From CAYZMS01 sp964479625 (GTDB lineage Bacteria; Bacteroidota; Bacteroidia; Chitinophagales; Saprospiraceae), in assembly GCA_964479625.1 (NCBI GenBank), contig CAYZMS010000008.1, positions 1 to 64,000 on the forward strand: a stretch of 64,000 nucleotides of DNA, read 5' to 3'. A program made the translations under genes and the position numbers. Numbering within the stretch: the first letter of the stretch is position 1; every line of letters begins with the position of its first letter. The notes under the pieces are model-generated. The model was not told the origin of the DNA, did no database searches, and saw nothing but the letters and a program-made list of their open reading frames with translations. This document shows positions 34,386-42,171 of the stretch, piece by piece.

Positions 34386-36371
34386 TTATTGACGTACTAT
34401 CGGAAATGGCCCCCACTGCCCCCCCCTGTCATCGAATAGTTGGATATAGTATAAGCCTGCTGGCAGATCTCCAAGTGGAAGCGCTCCCTGCTCCTCTAAT
34501 GACTGCTGACGCACCACGCTACCTTGTGTATTGATAACCCGACCAATCAGGTTGCTGGTGGTCCCCACTATTCGAATTTGAAGCAAATCATCGACCGGGT
34601 TGGGGAAAAGGGAAACACTCTGGACTTCCTTCCTGTCAAAATAGACACTGATAAGCGGGGAATAGGCCGTACTTCCGTCAAAATCAACTTGCCGCAGGCG
34701 ATAATAATTTAAACCCTGAGCAGGACGGGTATGCAGGTAGCGATAGCTTTTTGGGCTATTGGTAGTCCCTTTTCCCTGAACCTGACCGATCTCTTCGAAC
34801 TGCTCACTGGCTCCCGAACGGTATTCCAGTGCGAAAAAGTCGTTATTTAATTCAGTAGCGGTTGCCCAGTAAAGTTCCACTCCCCTATTGGTGGCCCGAC
34901 CGGTGAATTCGGTGAGGTCTACGGGAAAGGTAACAATCTGCTCTGGTGTAATAGTAATTTCACGGCAGGTGATGGCCCTAACACTGTCCTCTATGCAAAA
35001 TACCTCATTTATCCTCCTACTAACACTTAAACAAAGGTCATAAGTCCCGGCAGTTTGATAAATATGTTCAGGGGATAATTGGGTTGATGAAGCGCCGTCC
35101 CCAAATGTCCATTTTCTCTCCCAATCAGTTCCAATTTGGGATGAAACACAAACAAAAGGTAATTCACTCTCAGGTTTTATTGTCACACTAAAATCAGGGG
35201 TTTGTGGAGTCATAATATCCCCATCTTCTTCTACTTGCAATTGAATATCATCTAACAACAGAGGGTTGGATACCGGACCATTATCAATAAACTTTACTGA
35301 AACAAAAATATCCTGATTCATCAATTCACCCTTCTCCAATATCAAACATTCTTGTTTATATGTTTGCCCCGTCCCTCCAAGCCCTAAATGACCAAGAACA
35401 ACCGTACTATCTCCTGCAGCATTTCGGGCAATTACCTCTATACTATCCCCTGTTTCAAAAGGATTAATGTCAGGGGTAAAATACCGGAAACAAAAGCGGG
35501 TAGAGACTAAATTTTGGGTCAAGCACCCTATTTCAAATGGCCCGAACTCAACAAAGGAGCTATTCCCCATACCTCCTGGATTCAGAAGCAATACAGAATT
35601 ACCATCGTAAGGGAAGTAGTTGCCGCTACTATCCTGTGCGTTTAGTTCGACTACATTATTCGAGCTATCAATTGCTACATTATTGTCACCCACTTCAGCA
35701 TTGGCAAAGGCAAGGGTTCTATCCCCAACCGGCACCCCCTCTGTTTCTGAATTAATAAAGGTGCTATCTGAAACTGAAGTTTCAATGCTATCTGACTTTA
35801 AGTCAGGGGTTAAATGCAACAATATTTTATCAATTTCAATGGAATCAGCCCCAAGGGGAATAAGCGCGACAGTCTGCACCATATCTGCGGTTACCGTATA
35901 AGAAAACCCACTATTCATCCATTGGAAAGACATACCCAAGCTATCCGGCTCGTAATTTGAATCTTCCTGATTACCATAGGGGCTATTGATGAAGCGTGAA
36001 CTTGCAAAAGAAGGAGTATCCCCAGATTGGTCAATATTCCTAATACGTAAATACATTCGATAAGTACCTCCCTCTCCGAAAACCAGATTATACAATGCCT
36101 TAGCCGCAGGTCCTTCAATAGGACCATCTGGATCACCGTTTATGCCTCGCAAAACGGTTTCGCCACCCTCTGTATCAACTTCCCAACCGGGGTCTGTGGA
36201 AGAAGCAGGAGGAATATAAGAAGTAAAACTTTCTGCCTCTATAAGAATATAGACAGTATCCGGATCTTGGATTAAAGCCTCGATTTGCTGTGCATTCAAG
36301 CAAAAAAATGGGAAAAGGGCTAGAAAATAAAGCAGGGATATCCCCTTCTGAAGGGTAAGCAATCGGTTCAT
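34386..36371 (-). CDS. secreted carbohydrate-binding/PKD protein with T9SS tail
   Basis: Exported 661-residue protein. A signal peptide (LLTLQKGISLLYFLALFPFF) leads into a domain beginning VYILIEAESFTSYIPP (about 40-190) that resembles CBM6-like carbohydrate binding. A second beta domain spans about 200-385, with an excess of Ser, Asp and Asn. A PKD domain sits at about 395-465, with the typical WTFGDGASSTQLSPEHIYQT. The sorting domain occupies the last 90 residues (SVSLFPNPVDDLLQIRI). The middle part is visibly more A+T-rich than its neighbours. A role in binding glycans or cell debris is inference. The spacer to the PcrB gene is 45 bases. Confidence 0.87.
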   Translation of the reverse strand: MNRLLTLQKGISLLYFLALFPFFCLNAQQIEALIQDPDTVYILIEAESFTSYIPPASSTDPGWEVDTEGGETVLRGINGDPDGPIEGPAAKALYNLVFGEGGTYRMYLRIRNIDQSGDTPSFASSRFINSPYGNQEDSNYEPDSLGMSFQWMNSGFSYTVTADMVQTVALIPLGADSIEIDKILLHLTPDLKSDSIETSVSDSTFINSETEGVPVGDRTLAFANAEVGDNNVAIDSSNNVVELNAQDSSGNYFPYDGNSVLLLNPGGMGNSSFVEFGPFEIGCLTQNLVSTRFCFRYFTPDINPFETGDSIEVIARNAAGDSTVVLGHLGLGGTGQTYKQECLILEKGELMNQDIFVSVKFIDNGPVSNPLLLDDIQLQVEEDGDIMTPQTPDFSVTIKPESELPFVCVSSQIGTDWERKWTFGDGASSTQLSPEHIYQTAGTYDLCLSVSRRINEVFCIEDSVRAITCREITITPEQIVTFPVDLTEFTGRATNRGVELYWATATELNNDFFALEYRSGASEQFEEIGQVQGKGTTNSPKSYRYLHTRPAQGLNYYRLRQVDFDGSTAYSPLISVYFDRKEVQSVSLFPNPVDDLLQIRIVGTTSNLIGRVINTQGSVVRQQSLEEQGALPLGDLPAGLYYIQLFDDRGGQWGPFPIVRQ

Positions 36372-36682
36372 GGAATTTCCGTTTTTGGGATTTTGAAATT
36401 ATTGTCAAGATACAAAAAACAGCAGGATATGAGTAAAAATTTCTACTATGACCAACCCGGTTATTGATAAAAATCACCGATTTTTAAAGGATAAAGTCAG
36501 CCCCAAGCCCAGCTATTTTCCCTTATCTTTTCGAACTGAAACCAAATAATTCTTCTCAAATTCTTGAGATAGATTTTTAATCCATCAAAATAATCAGATT
36601 GGCAAATAAATATTTGGCTATACAGCTAAAATTATATGTATATTTGATCATATTTTCATTTTAAAAGGGTTCAATTAGCTTT
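36372..36682. other. 311-base A+T-rich divergent region
   Basis: Lies between the T9SS gene (minus) and the sulfide:quinone oxidoreductase gene (plus). Apart from the promoter candidate at 36613-36646, I see no gene, RNA or long repeat. Confidence 0.4.
36613..36646 (+). promoter_or_regulatory. candidate Bacteroidota promoter for the SQR gene
   Basis: TTTG at 36613-36616 and TATATTTG at 36639-36646 match the -33 TTTG and -7 TAnnTTTG boxes with 22 bases between them. The start codon follows 37 bases after the -7 box. Confidence 0.6.
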
Positions 36683-37954
36683 ATGGAACAGCATCATCAA
36701 ATCGCTATTATCGGTGCCGGTACTGCTGGCATAACCGTTGCAGCACAATTATTGCGAAAAAATAAATCTTTAGACATCGCCCTCATTGATTCGGCAAAGA
36801 AACATTACTACCAGGCAGCCTGGACCTTGGTCGGTGCGGGTACCTATAAATTCAAAACCACGGAACGGGATATGGGCAAGCTCATACCCAAGAAGGCGAA
36901 ATGGATCCAACAGGCCGTTACTGAAGTGCTACCGGAAGACAACAAGCTTTTGCTAGATGACGGCAGTGCTATTACCTATGATTACCTGGTGGCCTGCCCT
37001 GGTATCCAACTGGATCTGGATGGCATAGAAGGCCTGAAAGAGGCCATGAATACCGGAGCTGTCTGCAGCAATTATGTGGATCCGGATTACACCTGGGAGG
37101 TACTCCAAAACTTCAAGGGAGGTACTGCTTTGTTCACTCAACCGGCCACGCCAATCAAATGCGGAGGAGCTCCACAAAAAATTATGTACCTGGCTGACGA
37201 CTATTTCCGAAAAAGTAAGGTCCGGAAGAAAAGTGAAATCCTTTTCATCACCCCCGGCTCCACTATTTTTGGAACCGAACCTTTTAAAAGCACTCTGATG
37301 AAGGTGGTGGACCGAAAGGATATCCAGTTGCGCTTTTTCCACAAACTGGTTAAAGTAGACGGTCCTAATAAAAAAGCCCATTATAAATTACTGAAGGAAA
37401 CGACCGATTATTCCGGTAGCCTGTGCTATAATTATGGAGAAGTAGAGGAAGAACATCTGAATGCAGAAGAAGTTATCGTAGAATATGACATGTTGCACAC
37501 TGCTCCTCCACAATCTGCACCGGATTTTATAAAACGCAGTGCGATCGCCCATCAGGAAGGCCCCACCGAAGGTTGGATCAATGTGGACATCAATACGCTG
37601 CAGCATAACGTCTATTCCAACGTTTTTGCTCTTGGAGATGCGGCGGCTTTACCCACAGCTAAAACCGGGGCTGCGGTCCGCAAGCAAGCACCCGTAGTGG
37701 TGGAGAATCTGCTGCATGTCATGAAGAACGGGAAAGACCTCAGCAAAGGTTATCATGGCTACTCTTCCTGCCCGCTTGTAACCGGCTATGGAAAAATGGT
37801 TTTAGCAGAATTTAAGTACGATGGCATACGCGATAGTGACCCCATCATTTCCAAGCTATTCGATACCGGCAAGGAGCTTTATCCCATGTGGTTGCTCAAA
37901 AAATACGGCCTCCCCTATATGTATTGGAATTTAATGCTCAAGGGCAAAGCCTAA
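36683..37954 (+). CDS. sulfide:quinone oxidoreductase
   Basis: FAD-dependent membrane-associated enzyme of 423 residues that oxidises sulfide and passes electrons to quinone. The FAD site IGAGTAGITVAAQL is at about residues 9-22 and the second flavin motif NVFALGDAAALPTAK near residue 313. The redox cysteines are present: Cys160 in TPIKCGGAPQKIMYL and Cys363 in YSSCPLVTGYGKM, with another at Cys128. The CxGAPQKIMYL stretch resembles the mitochondrial SQOR (type II) group. A good promoter candidate precedes it and a terminator follows, so it is likely a single-gene unit. It suggests sulfide detoxification or supplementary energy from sulfide. Confidence 0.93.
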   Translation: MEQHHQIAIIGAGTAGITVAAQLLRKNKSLDIALIDSAKKHYYQAAWTLVGAGTYKFKTTERDMGKLIPKKAKWIQQAVTEVLPEDNKLLLDDGSAITYDYLVACPGIQLDLDGIEGLKEAMNTGAVCSNYVDPDYTWEVLQNFKGGTALFTQPATPIKCGGAPQKIMYLADDYFRKSKVRKKSEILFITPGSTIFGTEPFKSTLMKVVDRKDIQLRFFHKLVKVDGPNKKAHYKLLKETTDYSGSLCYNYGEVEEEHLNAEEVIVEYDMLHTAPPQSAPDFIKRSAIAHQEGPTEGWINVDINTLQHNVYSNVFALGDAAALPTAKTGAAVRKQAPVVVENLLHVMKNGKDLSKGYHGYSSCPLVTGYGKMVLAEFKYDGIRDSDPIISKLFDTGKELYPMWLLKKYGLPYMYWNLMLKGKA

Positions 37955-37962
37955 AGAATAGA

Positions 37963-37994
37963 GATCAGAAACAGCCTCGCTGCTGTTTCTGATC
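37963..37994 (+). terminator. hairpin after the SQR gene
   Basis: GATCAGAAACAGC (37963-37975) pairs perfectly with GCTGTTTCTGATC (37982-37994). No long T-run follows. The convergent minus-strand gene ends at 38044. Confidence 0.65.
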
Positions 37995-38043
37995 CATCAT
38001 TTAAGGCTCGTCCTCCGCTGCCGGGCTCTAGTCGGTACACCGC

Positions 38044-39588
38044 TTATAGCTCTTTTGATAGCCCGGAGGCAACGCTTAAAGGACGGAGGCTACCTCTTTT
38101 CCGGTCGTGATGCCGTTGCATTCGTTGAAGGATGTCAGAAAGCGTTTCTACCGCCTTGAGTATATAATCCCCCTTATTCAACATGACACAAGCGGCGCGG
38201 GCTGCTGCCGCTGCGTCGGTGATCTCTCCACGGGTAGCCAGTCCCTTTTTCGCCAGACTTTCCAGTACCTGGGTAGCCCAAATATCCGGGACATGAGCTG
38301 CTTCACAAAGCCACATAATCTCTTCCTGCACCTCGGCAGTGCGTTCAAAGCCGATCTCCACTGCCAGATCACCGCGTGCGATCATGATACCTAAGCGTTC
38401 ACTCTGCAAGCCCTTCAATAATAATCCAGGAAGGTTTTCAAAGGCATCTGCCGTTTCTACCTTCAAAATAATCCCTGTGCTTTCGGCCCCAAACTCTTTC
38501 AAAGCTACTTGAAGCTCCTCTACGTCTTCCGGTTTTCGAACAAAAGAATAGCCTAACAGGTCAGCATTTCGGGCAAGAAATGGCAAATGCAGCCGATCCC
38601 TTTCCGTAAGGGAGGAAACACTGAGATGGGTATCGGGAAGATTGATCCCTTTTTCATTTTTTAATTTTGTCCCGGCTTGGGCAGCCTGAATGATCTCCAC
38701 GGTAATCACCTCCTCTTCTACCTGAATGACCTTTCCGCCGATCTTACCGTCGTCAAAATAGATCCGGTGGCCCACCTGAATGTCTTTGAACATTTCAGGA
38801 AGAGTGGTACTAATGGAAAGGGCGACGGCTTTTCTTCCGGATGGCTCCTCCAGGTTCAGGGTTTTACAGATCCGGATCCGGTCTCCGGTATATAAACGGA
38901 ACCCATCCTTTTTTTTACCGGATTTCTTTTTTTTCAGGGGAGGAAGCACGGTTCGCAATTTTGGACCCGAAAGGTCTGCATAGATGAGACATTGCCTGCC
39001 TAGTTTTTCTTCCGCACGCCGGATATGTATGATCATGCGTTCCCAAATGAGGGGGTCATCATGGCTGGTATTGATCCTGGCCACGTTCATTCCACGCTCC
39101 ATTAAAGCTTCGACCAGTTCGGGTTGATTATGAGCTTCCGTAGGAAGGGTAACCATGATATGACTTCGCCCTTCCTCCGGGACCCTTCCAAATAATTCAT
39201 TGGCATTTTTGCGAAGCCGGTTCCTGCTAGTAAAAAAGTCAAACGGAGGCTGGATACGCCCTGCATCTTTTGTTTCTCCTTCTCCCATACGAAGCAATAA
39301 ATTCTCCCGTATCCTTAATAAATTGGAAAGCGTATATCCTTCCGAATGTATCAGAGAAGAGATAGCCAGAAAGGATAGCTGCGCCTGTAAGGGCCGCAGG
39401 TCCTGGCTTCTAATAGCGAGGTAATGGATCAGGTTGCGGGCGCTATCTTTGTTGCTGGGATCAACAAGATCTATAGCACTTTCGTACTTATTCTCCCAAT
39501 CCAAACCTAGTTGGATCAGTCTGTCCACTTCCTCCAATACATGCTTAAGCTCGGGCACAGGTCGAACCAATTCGTTGAGGGTTGTCAT
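38044..39588 (-). CDS. pyruvate-kinase-like protein, divergent
   Basis: A 514-residue relative of pyruvate kinase, started at ATG 39588 (MTTLNELVRPVPELKHV); the frame is open to 39645. A 120-residue helical extension comes before the barrel, which begins near HIMVTLPTEAHNQPELVEAL. Active-site parts are recognisable: GMNVARINTSHDD, YADLSGPKLRT, KGINLPDTHLSVSSLTERD, the catalytic Lys and metal Glu in ILKVETADAF, and GIMIARGDLAVEIG. The usual DAVMLSGETA is ACVMLNKGDYI, and no C-terminal allosteric domain follows, so the chain stops shortly after the barrel. Whether it is an active kinase is uncertain. Confidence 0.82.
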   Translation of the reverse strand: MTTLNELVRPVPELKHVLEEVDRLIQLGLDWENKYESAIDLVDPSNKDSARNLIHYLAIRSQDLRPLQAQLSFLAISSLIHSEGYTLSNLLRIRENLLLRMGEGETKDAGRIQPPFDFFTSRNRLRKNANELFGRVPEEGRSHIMVTLPTEAHNQPELVEALMERGMNVARINTSHDDPLIWERMIIHIRRAEEKLGRQCLIYADLSGPKLRTVLPPLKKKKSGKKKDGFRLYTGDRIRICKTLNLEEPSGRKAVALSISTTLPEMFKDIQVGHRIYFDDGKIGGKVIQVEEEVITVEIIQAAQAGTKLKNEKGINLPDTHLSVSSLTERDRLHLPFLARNADLLGYSFVRKPEDVEELQVALKEFGAESTGIILKVETADAFENLPGLLLKGLQSERLGIMIARGDLAVEIGFERTAEVQEEIMWLCEAAHVPDIWATQVLESLAKKGLATRGEITDAAAAARAACVMLNKGDYILKAVETLSDILQRMQRHHDRKRGSLRPLSVASGLSKEL

Positions 39589-39675
39589 ATTTGTAATTGT
39601 TCGGTAACAATGTCCAAGGTAAGGGGAAAGGCGCATGAAAAACAATGAGTTTTTCCACCCCCACGGAAATAAAAA

Positions 39676-39700
39676 AAGCTGGCGGACAAGCCGCCAGCTT
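39676..39700 (-). terminator. strong terminator on the minus strand
   Basis: AAGCTGGCGG (39676-39685) pairs perfectly with CCGCCAGCTT (39691-39700) over a 5-base loop. Read on the minus strand it is followed by a run of T. It lies between the csbD gene and the pyruvate-kinase-like gene and isolates the latter. Confidence 0.85.
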
Positions 39701-39793
39701 AAACCGAAATACCTCGGCAGTTTGGTTCAAGGGGATATTTGGGTGTGTCTAACTGAATGCAAATCAACTCAATTGGATACTACATTTAGCATT

Positions 39794-39828
39794 GAATAAA
39801 AGAGGAGCAAGGTTCCTCTCTTTTATTC
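39794..39828 (-). terminator. terminator just after the CsbD gene
   Basis: GAATAAAAGAGG (39794-39805) pairs with CCTCTCTTTTATTC at 39815-39828, with a small bulge, 24 bases downstream of the csbD stop on the minus strand. Confidence 0.65.
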
Positions 39829-39851
39829 ATAGTTTTCGTTCTATTTGATTC

Positions 39852-40046
39852 TTATCCAATATTATCGATCATTTGCTTTACCTCCTCTTTGGTCTTCCCT
39901 AGTTTTACCTGAAGTTTTCCAAGAAGCTCTTCTTCCTGGCCTTCTTCATAGACAAGATCATTATCCGTAAGTTGGCCATATTCTTTTTTAAGGGAACCAC
40001 GGATCTGATTCCAGTTTCCTTTTAATTTATCTTTCCATTCGCTCAT
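39852..40046 (-). CDS. CsbD family stress protein
   Basis: A 64-residue hydrophilic CsbD-like protein. In Bacillus, CsbD is under the general stress sigma factor. I start it at ATG 40046 (MSEWKDKLKGNWNQIRGSLK); the frame to 40106 only adds an unlikely extension. The WNQIRGSLKKEYGQLTDNDL core and the acidic helical tail EEVKQMIDNIG fit the family. It lies 34 bases after the DUF1328 gene on the same strand and ahead of two terminators, so the two small genes form a unit. Biochemical function is unknown. Confidence 0.85.
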   Translation of the reverse strand: MSEWKDKLKGNWNQIRGSLKKEYGQLTDNDLVYEEGQEEELLGKLQVKLGKTKEEVKQMIDNIG

Positions 40047-40080
40047 GATAAAAATTTTTATATTATTGATTTTGAAAAAA

Positions 40081-40245
40081 TTATATTCTTTTCGCCCCTC
40101 TAGCAAATAAAGAGACTACAAAAAGCACTAAAAATACAAAGAATAAGATCTTAGCAATACCAGCTGCACCTGCTGCGATACCACCAAATCCAAAAACTGC
40201 AGCAATTAAAGCTATAACTAATAAAATAATTGACCATTTAAGCAT
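40081..40245 (-). CDS. DUF1328 small membrane protein
   Basis: Read directly from the DNA; 54 residues. MLKWSIILLVIALIAAVFGF is followed by GGIAAGAAGIAKILFF and LVLFVVSLFARGAKRI. This is the pattern of the DUF1328/YtjA family, with two membrane segments joined by a Gly/Ala-rich turn (residues 3-22 and 31-48). Such proteins are often found with CsbD genes in Bacteroidota and Proteobacteria stress loci. It is divergent from the DUF2383 gene at 40388. Function unknown. Confidence 0.88.
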   Translation of the reverse strand: MLKWSIILLVIALIAAVFGFGGIAAGAAGIAKILFFVFLVLFVVSLFARGAKRI

Positions 40246-40321
40246 AGTAAATAGAATTTACGTTTAAAATAATATTATTCAACTATGGAACTACTTACTA
40301 TTTTTAAAAGTTCGGTCATAA

Positions 40322-40360
40322 TCAAAAAATTTTTGAATTCTTTCTCGAATAATTTATTCG
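40322..40360. promoter_or_regulatory. two adjacent palindromes in a divergent stress promoter region
   Basis: TCAAAAA-A-TTTTTGA (40322-40336) and CGAATAA-T-TTATTCG (40346-40360) are both perfect with a single central base and lie between the divergent DUF1328 and DUF2383 genes. They could be operators. A+T richness makes the first less significant. Confidence 0.4.
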
Positions 40361-40387
40361 TAATTAATGGTTCAAAAAAGAAAAATT

Positions 40388-40843
40388 ATGATGAACCAAG
40401 ATGAAAAATTCGAGCTATTGAACGGCCTCCATAGAATTAACCTGGAAGTGTCTTCAGGACTTAGAGAAGCAGCACAACACCTTGAACAAGCCCAGTTGAA
40501 AACAATCTTTCAGGATCTTTCTCAACAAAGGACCGCATTTGCCCATGAACTTAGTCTGCAGATGCAGTCTTTGGGATCAAAGCTGGAAAAAGAAGAATCC
40601 TATCTGGCAAAAGTTCACCAAGCATGGATCGACTTAAGATCAGCCATCGCTTCTAAAGAACGGTATGCTATTATAGTTGAGGTCCTGCGTGGTGAAAAGA
40701 CTGCCCTGGATTATTATGATGAGGCTATCCAAAAACTTGAAGGGGAGGTAGTTTTACTCGATATCGTAAATCGTCATCGCTCTGCTATTGCTGAAAATAT
40801 TGATGGAATGGAAGCCCGAAAGGCTAAGGTCATGAATGTATAA
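40388..40843 (+). CDS. DUF2383-like four-helix protein
   Basis: A 151-residue, mostly helical protein resembling the DUF2383/PA2169 group with a ferritin-like four-helix bundle. I start at ATG 40388 (MMNQDEKFELLNGLHRINLE); the frame is open from 40367. Helices can be traced as KFELLNGLHRINLEVSSGLR, QLKTIFQDLSQQRTAFAHEL, WIDLRSAIASKERYAIIVEV with GEKTALDYYDEAI, and LLDIVNRHRSAIAENI. No complete di-iron motif is evident. It is divergent from the DUF1328-CsbD pair and convergent with the ECF sigma factor gene, which suggests a common stress response. Function unknown. Confidence 0.75.
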   Translation: MMNQDEKFELLNGLHRINLEVSSGLREAAQHLEQAQLKTIFQDLSQQRTAFAHELSLQMQSLGSKLEKEESYLAKVHQAWIDLRSAIASKERYAIIVEVLRGEKTALDYYDEAIQKLEGEVVLLDIVNRHRSAIAENIDGMEARKAKVMNV

Positions 40844-40900
40844 TGCCTGTGAACCCGGAGCAATAAAGTGGGGCTCACACCTCATTTTATTCATCTTTTT

Positions 40901-41407
40901 TTACACCAGTTTATTCAATCGCTCTTTTAGTTGTTGACGTGCAGTAAAGATCCTACTTTTCACGGTTCCTATAGGGAGGTCCAGTCGTTCTGCAATTTCT
41001 TTATACTCGAAGCCTTGGTAATGTAAAAGAAAAGGGATGCTGTAAAGCTCACTTAAAGTGCTCAGTTGACGATAAATTACTTGCAGTCGGAGATTTACTT
41101 CTCCTTCATTTGCGACCATGTTTTTTGATTCCAAAGCAAAGGCAAAAGTTTCAATAGGTTCATTTACCAGTGGCTTTCTTTGCCGACGGCGATACCTGGT
41201 AATAAAAAGGTTTTGGACAATAGTAGACATCCAGGCCTTGAAGTTAGTGCCCAGTTCGAATTTACAGCGGTAACGGAAAGCACGAATACAGGCCTCCTGC
41301 CACAAATCTTGCGCATCCTGATAATTACCGGTAAGTTTTAAGGCAAAGCGGAATACCATGTCCTGGACATCATTAAGTTCTTTCTCAAATTGCATTTCGT
41401 TTAGCAT
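40901..41407 (-). CDS. ECF-type RNA polymerase sigma factor
   Basis: A 168-residue sigma-70 family factor of the ECF group, started at ATG 41407 (MLNEMQFEKELNDVQDMVFR); the frame extends to 41479. Region 2 covers about 13-85, with YQDAQDLWQEACIRAFRYRC and FKAWMSTIVQNLFITRYRRR. Region 4 covers about 110-165, with the helix-turn-helix LPFLLHYQGFEYKEIAERL and LPIGTVKSRIFTARQQLKE. No anti-sigma factor gene adjoins it, so the control mechanism is not visible. Its place among CsbD, DUF1328 and DUF2383 genes suggests it may direct them. Confidence 0.92.
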   Translation of the reverse strand: MLNEMQFEKELNDVQDMVFRFALKLTGNYQDAQDLWQEACIRAFRYRCKFELGTNFKAWMSTIVQNLFITRYRRRQRKPLVNEPIETFAFALESKNMVANEGEVNLRLQVIYRQLSTLSELYSIPFLLHYQGFEYKEIAERLDLPIGTVKSRIFTARQQLKERLNKLV

Positions 41408-41576
41408 AGGTCTATGGTTTGATTTAGGTTCACTTTGATTGGAGCCAAAGCCGTGCCAAAAATACAAACCACTGTACATGAATTATTTACAGAAATTAGC
41501 TGTATATAATTTGACTATACTTAATCAATTGACGATTTCTTGCTGGCTGAATTAACCCCTTTCTTTTCGAACACCC

Positions 41577-42083
41577 ATGGATAAAGCTGAGTTAAGTAGT
41601 AAAAAGATGCAAATTTCAAATTCCGTAAAGCATAAGCAGGGCGTTATTTCTACCTTAAGTACCTTGTATCAACGCCATTTTTCAGCCGCCCAACAGTATG
41701 GTCAACTCCACGATCTTGCTAAAGAAGGATCGCCAGTAGCTACCCTAATTGAAAGTCTGGCGGGTTATCATAGACAACTTTCACAATCAACAGCTACTCT
41801 ACTGACTGATTTCCCTCAATCTCCTGCAAAACCAAACCGGGATATGCTTCCAGGTAGTGAACACCTTCAGGAAGTTGACCCTGATCAGCAACCAGCGGCT
41901 TACAAAGTATTTTATGAACACGAATCCGACTTGAGAGGAGTTTATTCCAGGTTACTGGATAACAAAGAGTTACCCAAGCCAGTTAAAGATCAACTGACAG
42001 GCCAGCATAAACAGGTCACTAAGGTAGTCGACAAGCTCGACCGGATTATAAAAACCGGGGAAGATCCGATTATGCAAGTATAA
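41577..42083 (+). CDS. hypothetical helical protein
   Basis: A 168-residue, soluble, largely helical protein that I do not recognise with confidence. The start at 41577 is ATG; another Met follows at residue 11. It contains HKQGVISTLSTLYQRHFSAA near 19-38 and a C-terminal helix KQVTKVVDKLDRIIKTG. The two long helical pairs separated by a Pro-rich loop (residues 82-102) resemble the DUF2383-like protein at 40388 in general design, so a ferritin-like bundle is possible. It is divergent from the sigma factor gene and convergent with the TonB receptor gene. Confidence 0.65.
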   Translation: MDKAELSSKKMQISNSVKHKQGVISTLSTLYQRHFSAAQQYGQLHDLAKEGSPVATLIESLAGYHRQLSQSTATLLTDFPQSPAKPNRDMLPGSEHLQEVDPDQQPAAYKVFYEHESDLRGVYSRLLDNKELPKPVKDQLTGQHKQVTKVVDKLDRIIKTGEDPIMQV

Positions 42084-42134
42084 GAAGGGTGGATAATGAG
42101 GGCTATCTCAAAAGCAAAAATGGTTGTTTATGGC

Positions 42135-42169
42135 AAAAAAAGGTTTGGGGAATTCTCCAACCTTTTTTC
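42135..42169. terminator. bidirectional terminator
   Basis: AAAAAAAGGTTTGGGGA pairs with TCTCCAACCTTTTTT across AAT, with one bulge, between two convergent genes. The A-run and T-run make it work in both directions. Confidence 0.8.
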
Positions 42170-42171
42170 TT

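Noticed and set aside
40286..40320. GGAACT box as an ECF-type -35 for the DUF2383 gene
   Set aside because: The following GTCATA is about 22 bases away, longer than the usual spacing, so I do not count it as a promoter.
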